Assembly (NCBI GenBank): GCA_002410325.1
Contig: DHRK01000007.1
Span: 1 to 61,289, forward strand
Reading direction: 5' to 3'
DNA length: 61,289 nt
Source: Syntrophomonas sp. UBA5314
GTDB lineage: Bacteria > Bacillota > Syntrophomonadia > Syntrophomonadales > Syntrophomonadaceae
How positions within the stretch are numbered: position 1 is the stretch's first letter; each line of letters begins with the position of its first letter. Positions 7,948 through 17,329 of this stretch are shown one piece after another. Both the position numbers and the translations under genes were made by a program. A model generated the notes under the pieces. That model ran no database searches and had not been told where the DNA came from. It saw only the letters and a program-made list of their open reading frames with translations.

Positions 7948-9156
7948 TTATAACAGCTCGAATATTCCGGCTGCGCCCTGGCCTCCGCCGATGCACATGC
8001 TGACCATCCCGTATTTCACCTGGCGTCTTTCCATCTCATTCATCAAGGTTACGGTCAGCTTGGAGCCCGTGCATCCCAGGGGATGGCCCAGGGCGATGGC
8101 TCCGCCGTTTACATTGACAAGGTCGGGATTGATGCCCAGTTCTCTCAGGCAGTAAATGGACTGGGCGGCAAAGGCTTCGTTTAACTCGATCAGGCCAATG
8201 TCTTTAAGCTCCAGCCCGGCGCGTTTAAGGGCCTTGGGGATGGCATAAACCGGCCCCACCCCCATGATTTCAGGCGGGCATCCGTGCACGGCGTAACCCA
8301 CGAATTTGAGCCGGGGCTTTAAATCCAGTTCCCGGGCCCGGTCGGCCGACATCAGAACAACCGCCGAAGCCCCGTCGGTGGTTTGGGATGAATTACCGGC
8401 GGTAACCGTTCCTCCTGGAACAAAGGCGGGTTTTAATTTGCCCAGCTTTTCCAGGCTGGCATCTGAGATGATGCCTTCTTCATAGTCGTATATTATCTCT
8501 TTGCTTACCGGCTTCCGGTCCGGGCCCAGGGTGGTCATTTTTACCGGCACCGGTACGATTTCATCTTTAAAGGCCCCCGACTTCATGGCGGCGGCCGCTT
8601 TCTGGTGGCTGGCCACCGCGAAGGCATCCTGCTCTTCCCGGCTTACCCCAAATCTTTGGGCCACGTTTTCCGCGGTCTGGCCCATGTTGGTATATATATC
8701 GGCTATAGCCGGGTCGGCGGCGATGTCGGCGTTGGGCCTGATGATTCCGCCCATGGGAACCAGGCTCATATGTTCAACCCCGCCGGCTAGAACCACGTCA
8801 CAACGATTGCTGATGATGGCCTCCGCGGCAAAGGCTATGGCCTGTAAACCGGAAGAGCAAAAACGGTTGACGGTGACGGCCGGTACGCTATTGGGAATAC
8901 CGGCATAAAGAGCGGTCACCCGGGCGGTGTTTAAACCGCAGGATTGTTCCGGGGTTGAGCAGCCCCAGATCACGTCGTCGATCATTGCGGATGAAAAAGC
9001 CGGCCCCAGCCTCTTTATAGCTTCCTCCATACAGATTTTGCCCAGGAACTCCGGCCTGGTATCTCTCAAGGTTCCCCGCGGAGACTTGCCTCCCGCGGTG
9101 CGGACTCCGGAAACGATTACTGCTTCTCTCACATTAAATACCTCCCTCATATTCAT
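7948..9156 (-). CDS. fadA: Acetyl-CoA C-acyltransferase (thiolase)
   Basis: A 402-residue thiolase with the acyl-accepting Cys in NRFCSSGLQAIAF (Cys100), the His loop GGAIALGHPLGCTGSK and the proton-donor Cys in SMCIGGGQGAAG. It cleaves 3-ketoacyl-CoA with CoA, releasing acetyl-CoA. The start is ambiguous. ATG 9156 and ATG 9150 sit close to one GGAGGG, while an inner GTG at 9132 has GGGAGG 8 nt upstream and would give VREAVIVSGVRT, the usual thiolase N-terminus; I think 9132 is the more likely true start. It lies between fadN (13 nt) and fadE (25 nt) in one operon. Confidence 0.93.
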   Translation of the reverse strand: MNMREVFNVREAVIVSGVRTAGGKSPRGTLRDTRPEFLGKICMEEAIKRLGPAFSSAMIDDVIWGCSTPEQSCGLNTARVTALYAGIPNSVPAVTVNRFCSSGLQAIAFAAEAIISNRCDVVLAGGVEHMSLVPMGGIIRPNADIAADPAIADIYTNMGQTAENVAQRFGVSREEQDAFAVASHQKAAAAMKSGAFKDEIVPVPVKMTTLGPDRKPVSKEIIYDYEEGIISDASLEKLGKLKPAFVPGGTVTAGNSSQTTDGASAVVLMSADRARELDLKPRLKFVGYAVHGCPPEIMGVGPVYAIPKALKRAGLELKDIGLIELNEAFAAQSIYCLRELGINPDLVNVNGGAIALGHPLGCTGSKLTVTLMNEMERRQVKYGMVSMCIGGGQGAAGIFELL

Positions 9157-9168
9157 GCCCTCCTGACT

Positions 9169-11565
9169 CTAATTGCGCAGGGGCTTGCCGGTTTTCAGCA
9201 TATGCATGATCCGTTCCTGGGTTTTGGGCTGCCGGGCCAGGTCCAGAAACACTTCCCGCTCCAGATCGTCCAGATATTCTTCCGGCATCAGAGTGTCCCT
9301 GGTCAGATTCCCGCCGGACATGACGTCGCAGATCCCGCAGGCGATCTTCCAGTCATGTTCGCTGATGACCCCCGATTGCAGCATCATCCTGGTGCCCACT
9401 TTCAACAGGGCCATGTTGGTCTGGCCGAAGGCCGGAACGCTCTGCGGCCGGGGAGGCTGGTAGCCTTCTGCAATCATATTTAAAACCCGGTTTTTGGCGT
9501 CACTGAGCAGGTAATCGCTGTTAAGGGTGATTCCGTCGGTCGGTTTAAGGTAGCCCAGCTTCACCGCCTCTTTGGCACTGGTGGCTACTTTGGCCATGGC
9601 GATATTCTGGAAATAGGGCATGATCATATCCACCGGCGCGGCCGTGGTTCCCTTTATCTTTTCATAGGTTTTGAGCACCGCTTCCCGGATGCCTCCCCCG
9701 GCCGGGATGAGGCCCACACCGACTTCAACCAGGCCGATATAGCTCTCCCCGGCCGCTTGAATGGCCGAACCCTGGATCATCATTTCACAGCCGCCGCCCA
9801 GTACCATGCCGTGCACGGCCATGACCACCGGCTTTTTGGAATACTTGTTGCGGCGGAAGACGTTCTGGTTCTTGGCCAGAATTTGATCCGCCAGCTCCCA
9901 CTTCTGTTCACTGGCAATTTTTACGACCACCGACAGATCGGCCCCGACGCAGAAATTGCTGCCCGAGCCGGTTACCACCAGGCCGTCCCAATTTTTTTCC
10001 AGCTCATCCTGGGCTTCCCGGAAAAAGTCAATCAGGTCGGGATTTATAGAAGAGGTTTTGGTGTGCATCTCCAGGCATAGAATGTTGTCGCCGATGTCAT
10101 AAAGGGTGCCCGCTTCGCTGTCCTTGACCACCTTGTTTTGGGCCCGTAGCTCTTTTAAGACGATAAGCTCCGGCTTGTGTTCAATGGGAACATATTTCCG
10201 GTCCGCTATGGAATAGTAGTAGTCAACTCCGGCTTCGCTCTTGTAGAAGGACTTGATCCCGGCCGCCAGCATTTCTTTAATCCACCCGGGGATGCTGGCC
10301 CCCTCGGCTTCCATCCGGGCTAAATATTTTTCGAGATCCAGCCCGCTCCACAGCTCAAAGGGGCCTTTGCTGTGGTTGTAGCCCCAGCACAGGGCCCGGT
10401 CCATATTCAGGATGTCGTCAGACACTTCGGGAATTTTGGATGCCGCGTAGAGGAAAAGCCCGCTGATATGCCTCCAGATATAGCGGGCGGCTTTATCGTC
10501 GCCTTCAAAGAAGGCTTCCAGCTTTTCCGGGAGGCTTTTGGCCTTTTTGGCCAGGGCCAGGCTGGCAAATTGAGGCTTTTGAATAGGAACGTATTCAAAG
10601 GTATTGACATCCAGCACCCGTTTTTCCTTGCCGAACTTTTTATAAAACCCGCCTCTGGTTTTGGCCCCCAGCATTTTATTGTCCAGCATGTGCTGGCAGA
10701 AGGGCGGCAGGGTGTACATGGCCTTTTCTTCCGGAACGCTTACATTGTGCTTGACTTCAGCGGTGGATAGAACGGCGATGTCCACCCCGACCATGTCAAA
10801 GAGACCGCAGGTGCCCATTCCGGGGCGTCCGATGGCGCTTCCGGTAATGGCGTCGACTTCAGGAACCGTCATATCCAGTTCCAGCATCAGGTTCAGGCAG
10901 GAAGGCCCCGCCCAGTTGCCGAGGCGATTGGCAATGAAGGCCGGAGTGTCTTTGGCGTAGACGATGCCTTTGCCCAAAACCCTCTCGCCGAAATCAGCCA
11001 TAAAGCTCACGACCTCCGGCAAGGTATCCCGGCCCGGAATCAATTCCAGAAGCTTCATGTACCGGACCGGATTAAAGAAGTGGGTTCCCATCCAGTACTG
11101 TTTGAATTCCAGCGGCATATCCTCCACGATTCCATTGATGGAGATACTGGATGTATTGCTGGTGACTATGGTTCCCGGTTTTATATGCGGAGCTATCTGC
11201 TTCAATACCGACTTTTTTATGGCGATGTTTTCCGGCACAACTTCAACCACCCAGTCGCAGTCGCCCAGCCAGGCCAGATGGTCTTCCATATTGCCGGCCG
11301 TAATAAGGGCGGCATCGTCCTTGCTCATCAAGGCGGCCGGTTTGGTTTTTAGAAGGGCGGCCTTGTTGGCCTCGGCTATCTTGTTTCTAAAGGCCGGGCT
11401 GTCGGTGGTGATACCCTGGGCTTGCTCCTGCTCGGAGATCTCCCGGGGAACTATGTCCAGCAGGCAGCTGGGAATGCCGGCATTGGCCAGATGCGCTGCG
11501 ATTCCGCTTCCCATGGTTCCGGAACCTAAAATTGCGACTTTACCGATTTTTTTCTTCACAAACAT
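9169..11565 (-). CDS. fadN: 3-hydroxyacyl-CoA dehydrogenase/enoyl-CoA hydratase bifunctional protein
   Basis: The start was chosen at ATG 11565 (MFVKKKIGKVAILGSG) after GGGGG; the longer open frame to 11667 adds 34 residues without family character. The 798-residue protein begins with a Rossmann NAD domain (VAILGSGTMGSGIAAHLANAG) and the HFFNP catalytic-His segment. It ends with a crotonase domain (MVLGGGCEMMIQGS; IGLVEVGVGLIPAGGG) carrying both catalytic glutamates. The order dehydrogenase then hydratase is that of Bacillus FadN, the reverse of Gram-negative FadB. It follows the CoA-transferase by 58 nt and is presumably under the same -24/-12 promoter. Confidence 0.93.
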   Translation of the reverse strand: MFVKKKIGKVAILGSGTMGSGIAAHLANAGIPSCLLDIVPREISEQEQAQGITTDSPAFRNKIAEANKAALLKTKPAALMSKDDAALITAGNMEDHLAWLGDCDWVVEVVPENIAIKKSVLKQIAPHIKPGTIVTSNTSSISINGIVEDMPLEFKQYWMGTHFFNPVRYMKLLELIPGRDTLPEVVSFMADFGERVLGKGIVYAKDTPAFIANRLGNWAGPSCLNLMLELDMTVPEVDAITGSAIGRPGMGTCGLFDMVGVDIAVLSTAEVKHNVSVPEEKAMYTLPPFCQHMLDNKMLGAKTRGGFYKKFGKEKRVLDVNTFEYVPIQKPQFASLALAKKAKSLPEKLEAFFEGDDKAARYIWRHISGLFLYAASKIPEVSDDILNMDRALCWGYNHSKGPFELWSGLDLEKYLARMEAEGASIPGWIKEMLAAGIKSFYKSEAGVDYYYSIADRKYVPIEHKPELIVLKELRAQNKVVKDSEAGTLYDIGDNILCLEMHTKTSSINPDLIDFFREAQDELEKNWDGLVVTGSGSNFCVGADLSVVVKIASEQKWELADQILAKNQNVFRRNKYSKKPVVMAVHGMVLGGGCEMMIQGSAIQAAGESYIGLVEVGVGLIPAGGGIREAVLKTYEKIKGTTAAPVDMIMPYFQNIAMAKVATSAKEAVKLGYLKPTDGITLNSDYLLSDAKNRVLNMIAEGYQPPRPQSVPAFGQTNMALLKVGTRMMLQSGVISEHDWKIACGICDVMSGGNLTRDTLMPEEYLDDLEREVFLDLARQPKTQERIMHMLKTGKPLRN

Positions 11566-11623
11566 AAACCCCCAATCATAAGAAATGAAATTATTAAACG
11601 AAACAATATGCCGGGTAAAGCTT

Positions 11624-12931
11624 CTAGTCGATATATTTAAACTGCTTGGCCTGGAAGCACAATTCATCGCGGAAGTTGGGATGGGCGATGGCGATAAGGC
11701 TCTTGGCCCGCTCTTTGACGCTTTTGCCTTTGAGCAGGGCTACGCCGTATTCAGTTACAATATATTCAACCTGGCATCTATTGCCGGTAACCACCGCACC
11801 GGGGTAGAGGGTGTTGACTATGCGCGATCGCAAGGTTCCTTCCTTATCTTTATAGGAGGAACGCATGGCAATAAAGGATTTGCCCCCCTTGGAACGCCAG
11901 GCTCCTTCAATAAAGTCGATAAAGCCGCCCATGCCCGAATACTGCGTCCGGCGGATCGCTTCGGCATTGACCTGGCCGCTCAGATCGGCTTCCATGGCCG
12001 TATTGATAGATACCACTTTCTGGTTTAAACCGATAACCGTGGGATCATTGACCCACTCACTGGAATGCAGTTCAGTCATGGGATTGTCATTGATGAATTG
12101 ATAGAGTTTGTTGGTGCCCAGCGCGAAACAGCCGATCCACTTGCCCGGTTTAAGGGTTTTTTGCCTCCCGTTAACCACTCCGGCTTTATACAGTTCCAGC
12201 ATGGCATCGGAGAACATTTCGGTGTGGATCCCCAGGTCTTTTTTTTCGGCCAGGAAGGTGCCAACTGCGTTGGGAATGCCCCCTATGCCGAGCTGCAGGG
12301 TGGAGCCGTCTTCGATCATTTCGGCTATGGCGTGAGCAATGGCCTCATCCTCCTGGCTCATGGGAAAATCGGGCAGCTCGACCAGGGGCTGGGTGAACTC
12401 CACAACGGCAGACACTTCATTGATATGGATGTGGTTGTCCCCCCAGGTGCGGGGCATGGCTTCGCTGACCTGCAGGATGATATGGCGGGTGGCAGGCATT
12501 TTGCTTACTGAATAACAATAATCAGGATTGGTCCCCATACTGAAAAAGCCGTGTTCATCCATGGGCGAAACCACCGCCATCATCACATCCATGGGCAGGT
12601 GCCGCCGGATGATCTCCGGACACTGGCCCAATCTTCCCGGCACCTTGGAAATCCAGCCGCGTTCAACCCCGGGCCGGACCGCCGGGCCCAGGAATACGCT
12701 GTTTACATTGACACCCTGGTTGTGATCCGGCTTGTAAAGCTCCAGGGGAAAGAGTTCAATGCCGCTGTATACGCTGGCGTTTTCCAGATCAGCCCGGGCA
12801 TTCAGCGCTTTGAGCAACGCGACGGGTATGCCGTTGGCAAGCGGCGTGATGATCCGATCTCCGTTTTTGACCAGTTGGACTGCTTCCAGCGGATTTTTAA
12901 GTCTTTTTTTATACTCCTCCTTGACACTCAT
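11624..12931 (-). CDS. Acetyl-CoA hydrolase/CoA-transferase family (butyrate/4-hydroxybutyrate CoA-transferase-like)
   Basis: A 435-residue enzyme of the class I CoA-transferase family. The catalytic glutamate sits at residue 238 in LGIHTEMFSDAMLELYKAG, the same position as in the 4-hydroxybutyrate CoA-transferase of Clostridium aminobutyricum. The glycine-rich LQLGIGGIPNAVG precedes it and the C-terminal YIVTEYGVALLKGK is typical. It probably moves CoA from acetyl-CoA to a fatty acid (or the reverse), saving ATP during activation. As the first gene of the leftward operon with fadN-fadA-fadE-hydratase, it links activation to oxidation. The promoter lies 36 nt upstream of the start codon. Confidence 0.9.
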   Translation of the reverse strand: MSVKEEYKKRLKNPLEAVQLVKNGDRIITPLANGIPVALLKALNARADLENASVYSGIELFPLELYKPDHNQGVNVNSVFLGPAVRPGVERGWISKVPGRLGQCPEIIRRHLPMDVMMAVVSPMDEHGFFSMGTNPDYCYSVSKMPATRHIILQVSEAMPRTWGDNHIHINEVSAVVEFTQPLVELPDFPMSQEDEAIAHAIAEMIEDGSTLQLGIGGIPNAVGTFLAEKKDLGIHTEMFSDAMLELYKAGVVNGRQKTLKPGKWIGCFALGTNKLYQFINDNPMTELHSSEWVNDPTVIGLNQKVVSINTAMEADLSGQVNAEAIRRTQYSGMGGFIDFIEGAWRSKGGKSFIAMRSSYKDKEGTLRSRIVNTLYPGAVVTGNRCQVEYIVTEYGVALLKGKSVKERAKSLIAIAHPNFRDELCFQAKQFKYID

Positions 12932-12966
12932 CTATAGCTACCCCCTTTCTTTGTCCATATATAATC

Positions 12967-12981
12967 GCAATAAAGATGCCA
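12967..12981 (-). promoter_or_regulatory. Sigma-54 (-24/-12) promoter of the CoA-transferase/fadNAE operon
   Basis: On the minus strand the sequence is TGGCATCTTTATTGC, matching the TGGCAY-N5-TTGC consensus with correct GG/GC spacing. The expected start of transcription lies about 24 nt before the CoA-transferase start codon. An AAA+ activator gene is divergently encoded next door. Confidence 0.8.
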
Positions 12982-13123
12982 AGGAGGCATAGACCAAGCG
13001 GAAGCAATCTGCTTTTTGATCTTATGCCCCCAAAAACCGGTAAATCCAATGCCAGAAATAATTGCTCATAACACTGATCAGCGTTTGATAAATCCACCTC
13101 GTAATAAATTGAGGTGCGACTCG

Positions 13124-13161
13124 GATGTCCCACCGGGAGAAAGAGATGTCTCACCTGAGAC
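13124..13161. promoter_or_regulatory. Tandem inverted repeats, probable enhancer (UAS) for the adjacent activator
   Basis: Two related 17-bp units lie 21 bp apart (two helical turns): GATGTCCCACCGGGAGA (13124-13140) and GATGTCTCACCTGAGAC (13145-13161). The second holds a perfect dyad GTCTCA-CC-TGAGAC. They lie about 155-190 bp upstream of the -24/-12 element at 12967, a normal enhancer distance. A nearby CACCTC-N10-GAGGTG repeat (around 13095-13116) may be a further half-site pair. A TATAAT at 13174-13179 facing the activator gene would put its -35 inside the second site, suggesting autoregulation. Confidence 0.65.
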
Positions 13162-13389
13162 CTATATGGCTCATATAATGCTTAGTGAAGGAAGTTAATT
13201 GGCAAATCATTTGTAAGAAAGGTGGGTTTTGGAATAGAATAAATAATATACAACAGTTTTAACACTCACTTCTAAAAATCAGATTTTCCTATATAGCATT
13301 TCCACCAGAATCACCTTCGCCAGTTTAGCAGTCGCCCAACAGTGTACTAGTGCCATGGCCAGGAGCCACCTGGCATTGGGGGTGTGTAT

Positions 13390-15231
13390 ATGAATGGTTT
13401 TATTGATTACCTGGAGAAAGAGCAGAATATCAGGAATTGTGATGAAATGATGTACCGGGGCTTTATGGAGAACATGCCCCTTTATATGTTTTCCATTCAG
13501 GGCAACCGCTTTACCTACGTTAATCCTGCCACGCTGGCTACTCTGGGCTATACCATGTCCGAACTTCGCAGCATGAACTGGTGGGACGTGGTTCATCCGG
13601 AATACCAGGATATGATGATCGAAAGGAACCGGCTGCGCATTAAAAAGGAATCGGTTCCCGACCGCTATGAAATCATCGTAATCGATAAAAGCGGCCGTCA
13701 GCATTGGATAGAGATATTGAACACCAACATCGAAACCGGCGGGGTTTGCTCCACCATTTCGGCCGCTCTGGATATCGGTGAGCGCAAGCGGATTGAAGAC
13801 GAGCTGCAAAAATCGCAAAGAGAGATGGAAGATCGGGTGGTGCTGAGAACCGCGCAGCTCAACAAAATCAACCAGGATATCTCCATAACCAACAACATAC
13901 TGCGCAATATCATAACCAATATGTCGGACGGCCTCATGATCGTCGACCCCCGCGGCAATGTGGAGGATATGAATCCGATCGCCCGGGAAATATTGAAAGA
14001 AAGCCTGGAGTTTCTGCCCATCTGCGCCAATAACAAAGACAAATCGGCTTTATGGAGAATGCTGAACTTGGGCCAGCCCTTTCGCGACGAAGAATATATG
14101 ATTACCACCCGAAAAGGGAATGTTCATTTCCTGGCTTCCGGGTCCCCCATCTACAATGAACAGGGAGAAATACAGCGGGGCGTTATTATTGTGCGCCCCA
14201 TCAAAGAAGTCCACCGTTTGATAAACCGTTTCACGGGAGCCGCCGCCAAATTCCGCTTCGAGGATATTGTCTTTCAGAGCTCGGTGATGGCCCAGGTCAT
14301 AGAGCTCGCCCGGATGGCAGCCTCCAAAAACAGCAATGTGCTTTTAGAGGGCGAAAGCGGAACCGGCAAGGAACTGTTTGCCCAGGCCATTCACAATAAA
14401 AGCCGGGTGGCCAAGGGGCCGTTTGTGGCCTTAAACTGCGGCGCCATACCCCGTGAACTGATCGCCAGCGAACTGTTTGGCTACGCCGAAGGCGCTTTTA
14501 CCGGAGCCAAGAAGGGCGGGAATCCCGGCAAATTCGAACTGGCCGCCGGAGGAACCATTTTTCTCGATGAAATCGGCGATATGCCCCTGGAAGAACAGAG
14601 CGCTCTGCTCCGGGTAATACAGGAGAAAAGTATTACCCGGGTGGGCGGCAACCGTTTGATCCCGGTTGACGTGCGTATCATCTGCGCCAGCAACAAGAAC
14701 CTGTATGAGGAAGTTAGGAAAGGTAATTTCCGGCAGGATTTATATTACCGCCTGCATGTGCTGGCCATCAAAATTCCTCCTCTGAGAGAACGCCCCCAGG
14801 ATATACCGGTGCTCTTCAGGCATTTCCTGAAGAACACCTTCGGGTTTGACCATGAAAGTATTGAAGAGATAGATCCTCGCATTTATGCCGATTTTGAAAA
14901 ATATCCCTGGCCGGGCAATGTGCGGGAGCTGCAAAACGTTATTGAACGCATGGTACATGTAGCTGACAGCAGGAATCTGCAACGCCGCCACCTTCCCGCT
15001 GAATTTGCCCAACCCGACCCGGAACCGGGTTATACGACGGCTCCCATTAAAGAGGCAATCCATAACGAAAGCAGCACCGGGACCAGGGACCTGCTGGCCC
15101 AGGTGGAACGCCGGGAGATCATTCGACTGCTCGACAAACATAAGGGCAATATCTCTCAGGTCGCGCGGGATATGGGCTTCAACCGGCGAACTATTCACCG
15201 AAAGATCAAGGCCTACGGCATAAACCACTAG
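13390..15231 (+). CDS. Sigma-54-dependent activator with PAS domains (PAS-PAS-AAA+-Fis)
   Basis: A 613-residue enhancer-binding protein. Start ATG 13390 is preceded by GGGGG at 7 nt. Residues about 20-135 form a PAS domain (GFMENMPLYMFSIQGNRFTYVNP...), then a coiled-coil linker (RKRIEDELQKSQREMEDRV) and a second PAS about 165-275. The AAA+ core has Walker A GESGTGKE, the sigma-54 contact loop GAFTGA and Walker B GGTIFLDEIGDMP. The Fis-type helix-turn-helix (ISQVARDMGFNRRTIHRKI) ends the protein. It is transcribed away from the CoA-transferase/fadNAE operon, which has a -24/-12 promoter, so it most likely activates that operon in response to a small molecule (perhaps an acyl-CoA or fatty acid; inference). 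Its recognition helix differs from those of the two ferredoxin-type activators, in line with a different operator. Confidence 0.9.
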   Translation: MNGFIDYLEKEQNIRNCDEMMYRGFMENMPLYMFSIQGNRFTYVNPATLATLGYTMSELRSMNWWDVVHPEYQDMMIERNRLRIKKESVPDRYEIIVIDKSGRQHWIEILNTNIETGGVCSTISAALDIGERKRIEDELQKSQREMEDRVVLRTAQLNKINQDISITNNILRNIITNMSDGLMIVDPRGNVEDMNPIAREILKESLEFLPICANNKDKSALWRMLNLGQPFRDEEYMITTRKGNVHFLASGSPIYNEQGEIQRGVIIVRPIKEVHRLINRFTGAAAKFRFEDIVFQSSVMAQVIELARMAASKNSNVLLEGESGTGKELFAQAIHNKSRVAKGPFVALNCGAIPRELIASELFGYAEGAFTGAKKGGNPGKFELAAGGTIFLDEIGDMPLEEQSALLRVIQEKSITRVGGNRLIPVDVRIICASNKNLYEEVRKGNFRQDLYYRLHVLAIKIPPLRERPQDIPVLFRHFLKNTFGFDHESIEEIDPRIYADFEKYPWPGNVRELQNVIERMVHVADSRNLQRRHLPAEFAQPDPEPGYTTAPIKEAIHNESSTGTRDLLAQVERREIIRLLDKHKGNISQVARDMGFNRRTIHRKIKAYGINH

Positions 15232-15241
15232 CCCGTGTTGC

Positions 15242-15275
15242 AAAAACAGCCCCCTGTTTGATACAGAGGGCTGTT
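15242..15275. terminator. Terminator between convergent genes
   Basis: A 13-bp stem (AACAGCCC...GGGCTGTT, 15245-15275) separates the rightward activator from the leftward acyl-CoA dehydrogenase. On the minus strand it is followed by TTTTTGC, so it is strongest for the leftward operon; it may also slow rightward transcription. Confidence 0.75.
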
Positions 15276-15287
15276 CTGAGCTTTGGT

Positions 15288-17126
15288 TTAAAATTCGAAT
15301 GATTCGACTGCAACATCCAGCACCGACTTGTCGCCGGAGGCAACGATGTCAGCTGCGATGCACACGTTGGGAACCACGTTCATCAAGTAGTAGCGGGCGG
15401 CTGCCACTTTGCCGGCGTAGAAGTTGTAGTCAAAGTGCTCGGGGCCGACTTCAGCCGCTTTCTTTTGCGCGAGCAGAGCCTGATCGAGTATCAGGCGGCC
15501 GCAGTACATCTGTGAAGTGGCGGTCAATATGCGGCGGGCATGGACCGGCAGCATGTTGATCTGCTTTTCGCCCATGTAGGTGAACATGGTCTTTTGAATC
15601 CTGGCATAGGCGTCCAGGGCCGCATTCAAGCTGGCAAACTCGTTCTTAAATTCGGCGTTGGCGGCATTGGCCGATGCGAAGTCTCTCATCTCCTGGATGA
15701 AAGCGGCAAAGGCGGCGCCCTTCTTCATACCCCATTTACGGCCCACCAGGTCCATGGACTGGATGAAGTTGGTTCCTTCCCAGATGGAGTAGATCTTTAC
15801 ATCGCGGGCGATCTGAGCTACCGGGTATTCTTCGCAGTAGCCGTAGCCTCCGTATACCTGAATGGCTTCCCCGATCAGCCACCAGGCTTCATCCGAGGGA
15901 TAGGCCTTGCACAGGGGGGTGGTTATTTCGATCAGTTCATTGGCCTTGGCCCGTGTTTCGGAATCCGGATCATGGTGGCGAACGTCGAAGGCGAAATAGG
16001 TTTTATAGAGCATGGCCCGCATAGCCTCTACGTGCGCCTTACCCATTAACAGGGTACGCTTGATGTCTTCATGATTGATGATGCTGGTACGGCCAGCCTT
16101 GGGATTGGTCATCAGTCGCCCCTGAATCCTCTCCTTGGCATAGTCGCGGGCATTGTAAAAAGCGTTGGCAATGCATGATAGAGCGCAGTGTCCGGTTTCC
16201 ATGCGGGCCATGTTCATCATCTGGAACATCTGGGCCATGCCTTCTCCTACCCCGTCGTTTTCCAGCGGGTTCTTGCCCAGCAGCCAGCCGCGGCAGTTGT
16301 TGCTCTCGCCCATGGCCAGGGCGGCGGTGCAGGAGCCATGCTGGCCCATCTTGTGCTCAACCGCGGTGGTTATAACATCGTTGTCTTCCAGGCTGCCGTC
16401 TTCGTTAACCCACATCTTGGGCACAACAAACAGCGAAATTCCTGAAGTCCCCGGTTTGGCCCCTTCCACCCGGGCCAAATAGAGGTGGATGACATTGTCG
16501 GTAAAATCGTTGTCGCCACCGGTTATAAAGATCTTGCTGCCCTTGATCTTGAAGACGCGCGGGTCGTCGGTGGGATAGGCCTTGGAAAGGATGTCTCCTA
16601 CGTCCGAACCGGCCGTGGCTTCGGTCAGGCACATGCTGCCGGTCCAGGTCCCGTCCATCATCTTGCCCAGGAACATGTTTTTGACTTCTTCGGAGCCAAA
16701 GCTCTGAATAAGGCCGGCTGCTCCACTGGTCAGGATGATATAGGGTGCAAAAGTCGGGTTGGCCGCCTGCAGCAGTTCCCAGACCATGGAATGGAGAAGG
16801 TGGGGCAGAACCATGGCGTCTTCCGACTCATCGATGTTGCTGGTACCCCAGCCCTCGGTCTGCAGCTGTTTGAACAGGGGGCCTACGCTGGGAGGCAGGG
16901 TAACTTGGCCATTTTCCAGTTTGACCGGGTGGCTGTCGCAGTCTTCATTGGTGGCTTCCACCACTTCCTTGCACATCTTCAAGATCGGTCCCAAAACCGA
17001 TTTTATATCGTCTTTGGAATAGTAATCGGAAAATTGCGGATAGGCAAATATTTGCTCGGTGGGCAGCCATTCTTGAACGATAAATTCAAAGTCCCTAATG
17101 TTGGTATAAGCAAAATTGGACGCCAT
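15288..17126 (-). CDS. Acyl-CoA dehydrogenase, long type (cassette copy 1)
   Basis: A 612-residue flavoenzyme of the same long family as FadE. It has the FAD loop CLTEATAGSDVGDIL (about 166-180) and the catalytic-base segment SIWEGTNFIQSMDLVGRK with Glu450. The C-terminal domain about 480-612 is the extension specific to this subfamily. It oxidises an acyl-CoA to the enoyl-CoA, giving electrons to an ETF encoded elsewhere. It is the last gene of the leftward HBD-hydratase-thiolase-dehydrogenase operon, set off from the thiolase by 203 nt with two hairpins, and ends before a strong terminator. Closely related to the copy at 23600; substrate chain length unknown. Confidence 0.92.
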   Translation of the reverse strand: MASNFAYTNIRDFEFIVQEWLPTEQIFAYPQFSDYYSKDDIKSVLGPILKMCKEVVEATNEDCDSHPVKLENGQVTLPPSVGPLFKQLQTEGWGTSNIDESEDAMVLPHLLHSMVWELLQAANPTFAPYIILTSGAAGLIQSFGSEEVKNMFLGKMMDGTWTGSMCLTEATAGSDVGDILSKAYPTDDPRVFKIKGSKIFITGGDNDFTDNVIHLYLARVEGAKPGTSGISLFVVPKMWVNEDGSLEDNDVITTAVEHKMGQHGSCTAALAMGESNNCRGWLLGKNPLENDGVGEGMAQMFQMMNMARMETGHCALSCIANAFYNARDYAKERIQGRLMTNPKAGRTSIINHEDIKRTLLMGKAHVEAMRAMLYKTYFAFDVRHHDPDSETRAKANELIEITTPLCKAYPSDEAWWLIGEAIQVYGGYGYCEEYPVAQIARDVKIYSIWEGTNFIQSMDLVGRKWGMKKGAAFAAFIQEMRDFASANAANAEFKNEFASLNAALDAYARIQKTMFTYMGEKQINMLPVHARRILTATSQMYCGRLILDQALLAQKKAAEVGPEHFDYNFYAGKVAAARYYLMNVVPNVCIAADIVASGDKSVLDVAVESFEF

Positions 17127-17160
17127 CTTATATCACTCCTTAGCTTTCTATTATAAAACT

Positions 17161-17280
17161 GAAGCTCCCATGCTGCAATCTGCCTCAATGGGAGCTTCCC
17201 GCTAACAGCACCGGTAATTTCTGTGGGGTGCTTTTTGACAGCTCAAAAAGGTGGCCCCAAGGAGATGGCAGTCCATCTCC
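17161..17280 (-). promoter_or_regulatory. Two hairpins between thiolase and acyl-CoA dehydrogenase, copy 1
   Basis: GAAGCTCCCA (17161-17170) pairs with TGGGAGCTTC (17189-17198), and GGAGATGG (17261-17268) pairs with CCATCTCC (17273-17280). Neither is followed by a good T run on the minus strand. A hairpin related to the second lies at the same place in cassette copy 2. Likely roles are partial termination or protection of processed mRNA ends; no extra promoter is seen in the 203 nt. Confidence 0.5.
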
Positions 17281-17329
17281 TTTAGGCAGAATATATAGAG
17301 CTTAATATAAAGGGGTACAGTTTTAAAAC

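Noticed and set aside
11566..11667. N-terminal extension of FadN
   Set aside because: It overlaps the end of the CoA-transferase gene, and the Rossmann fold begins right after Met 11565.
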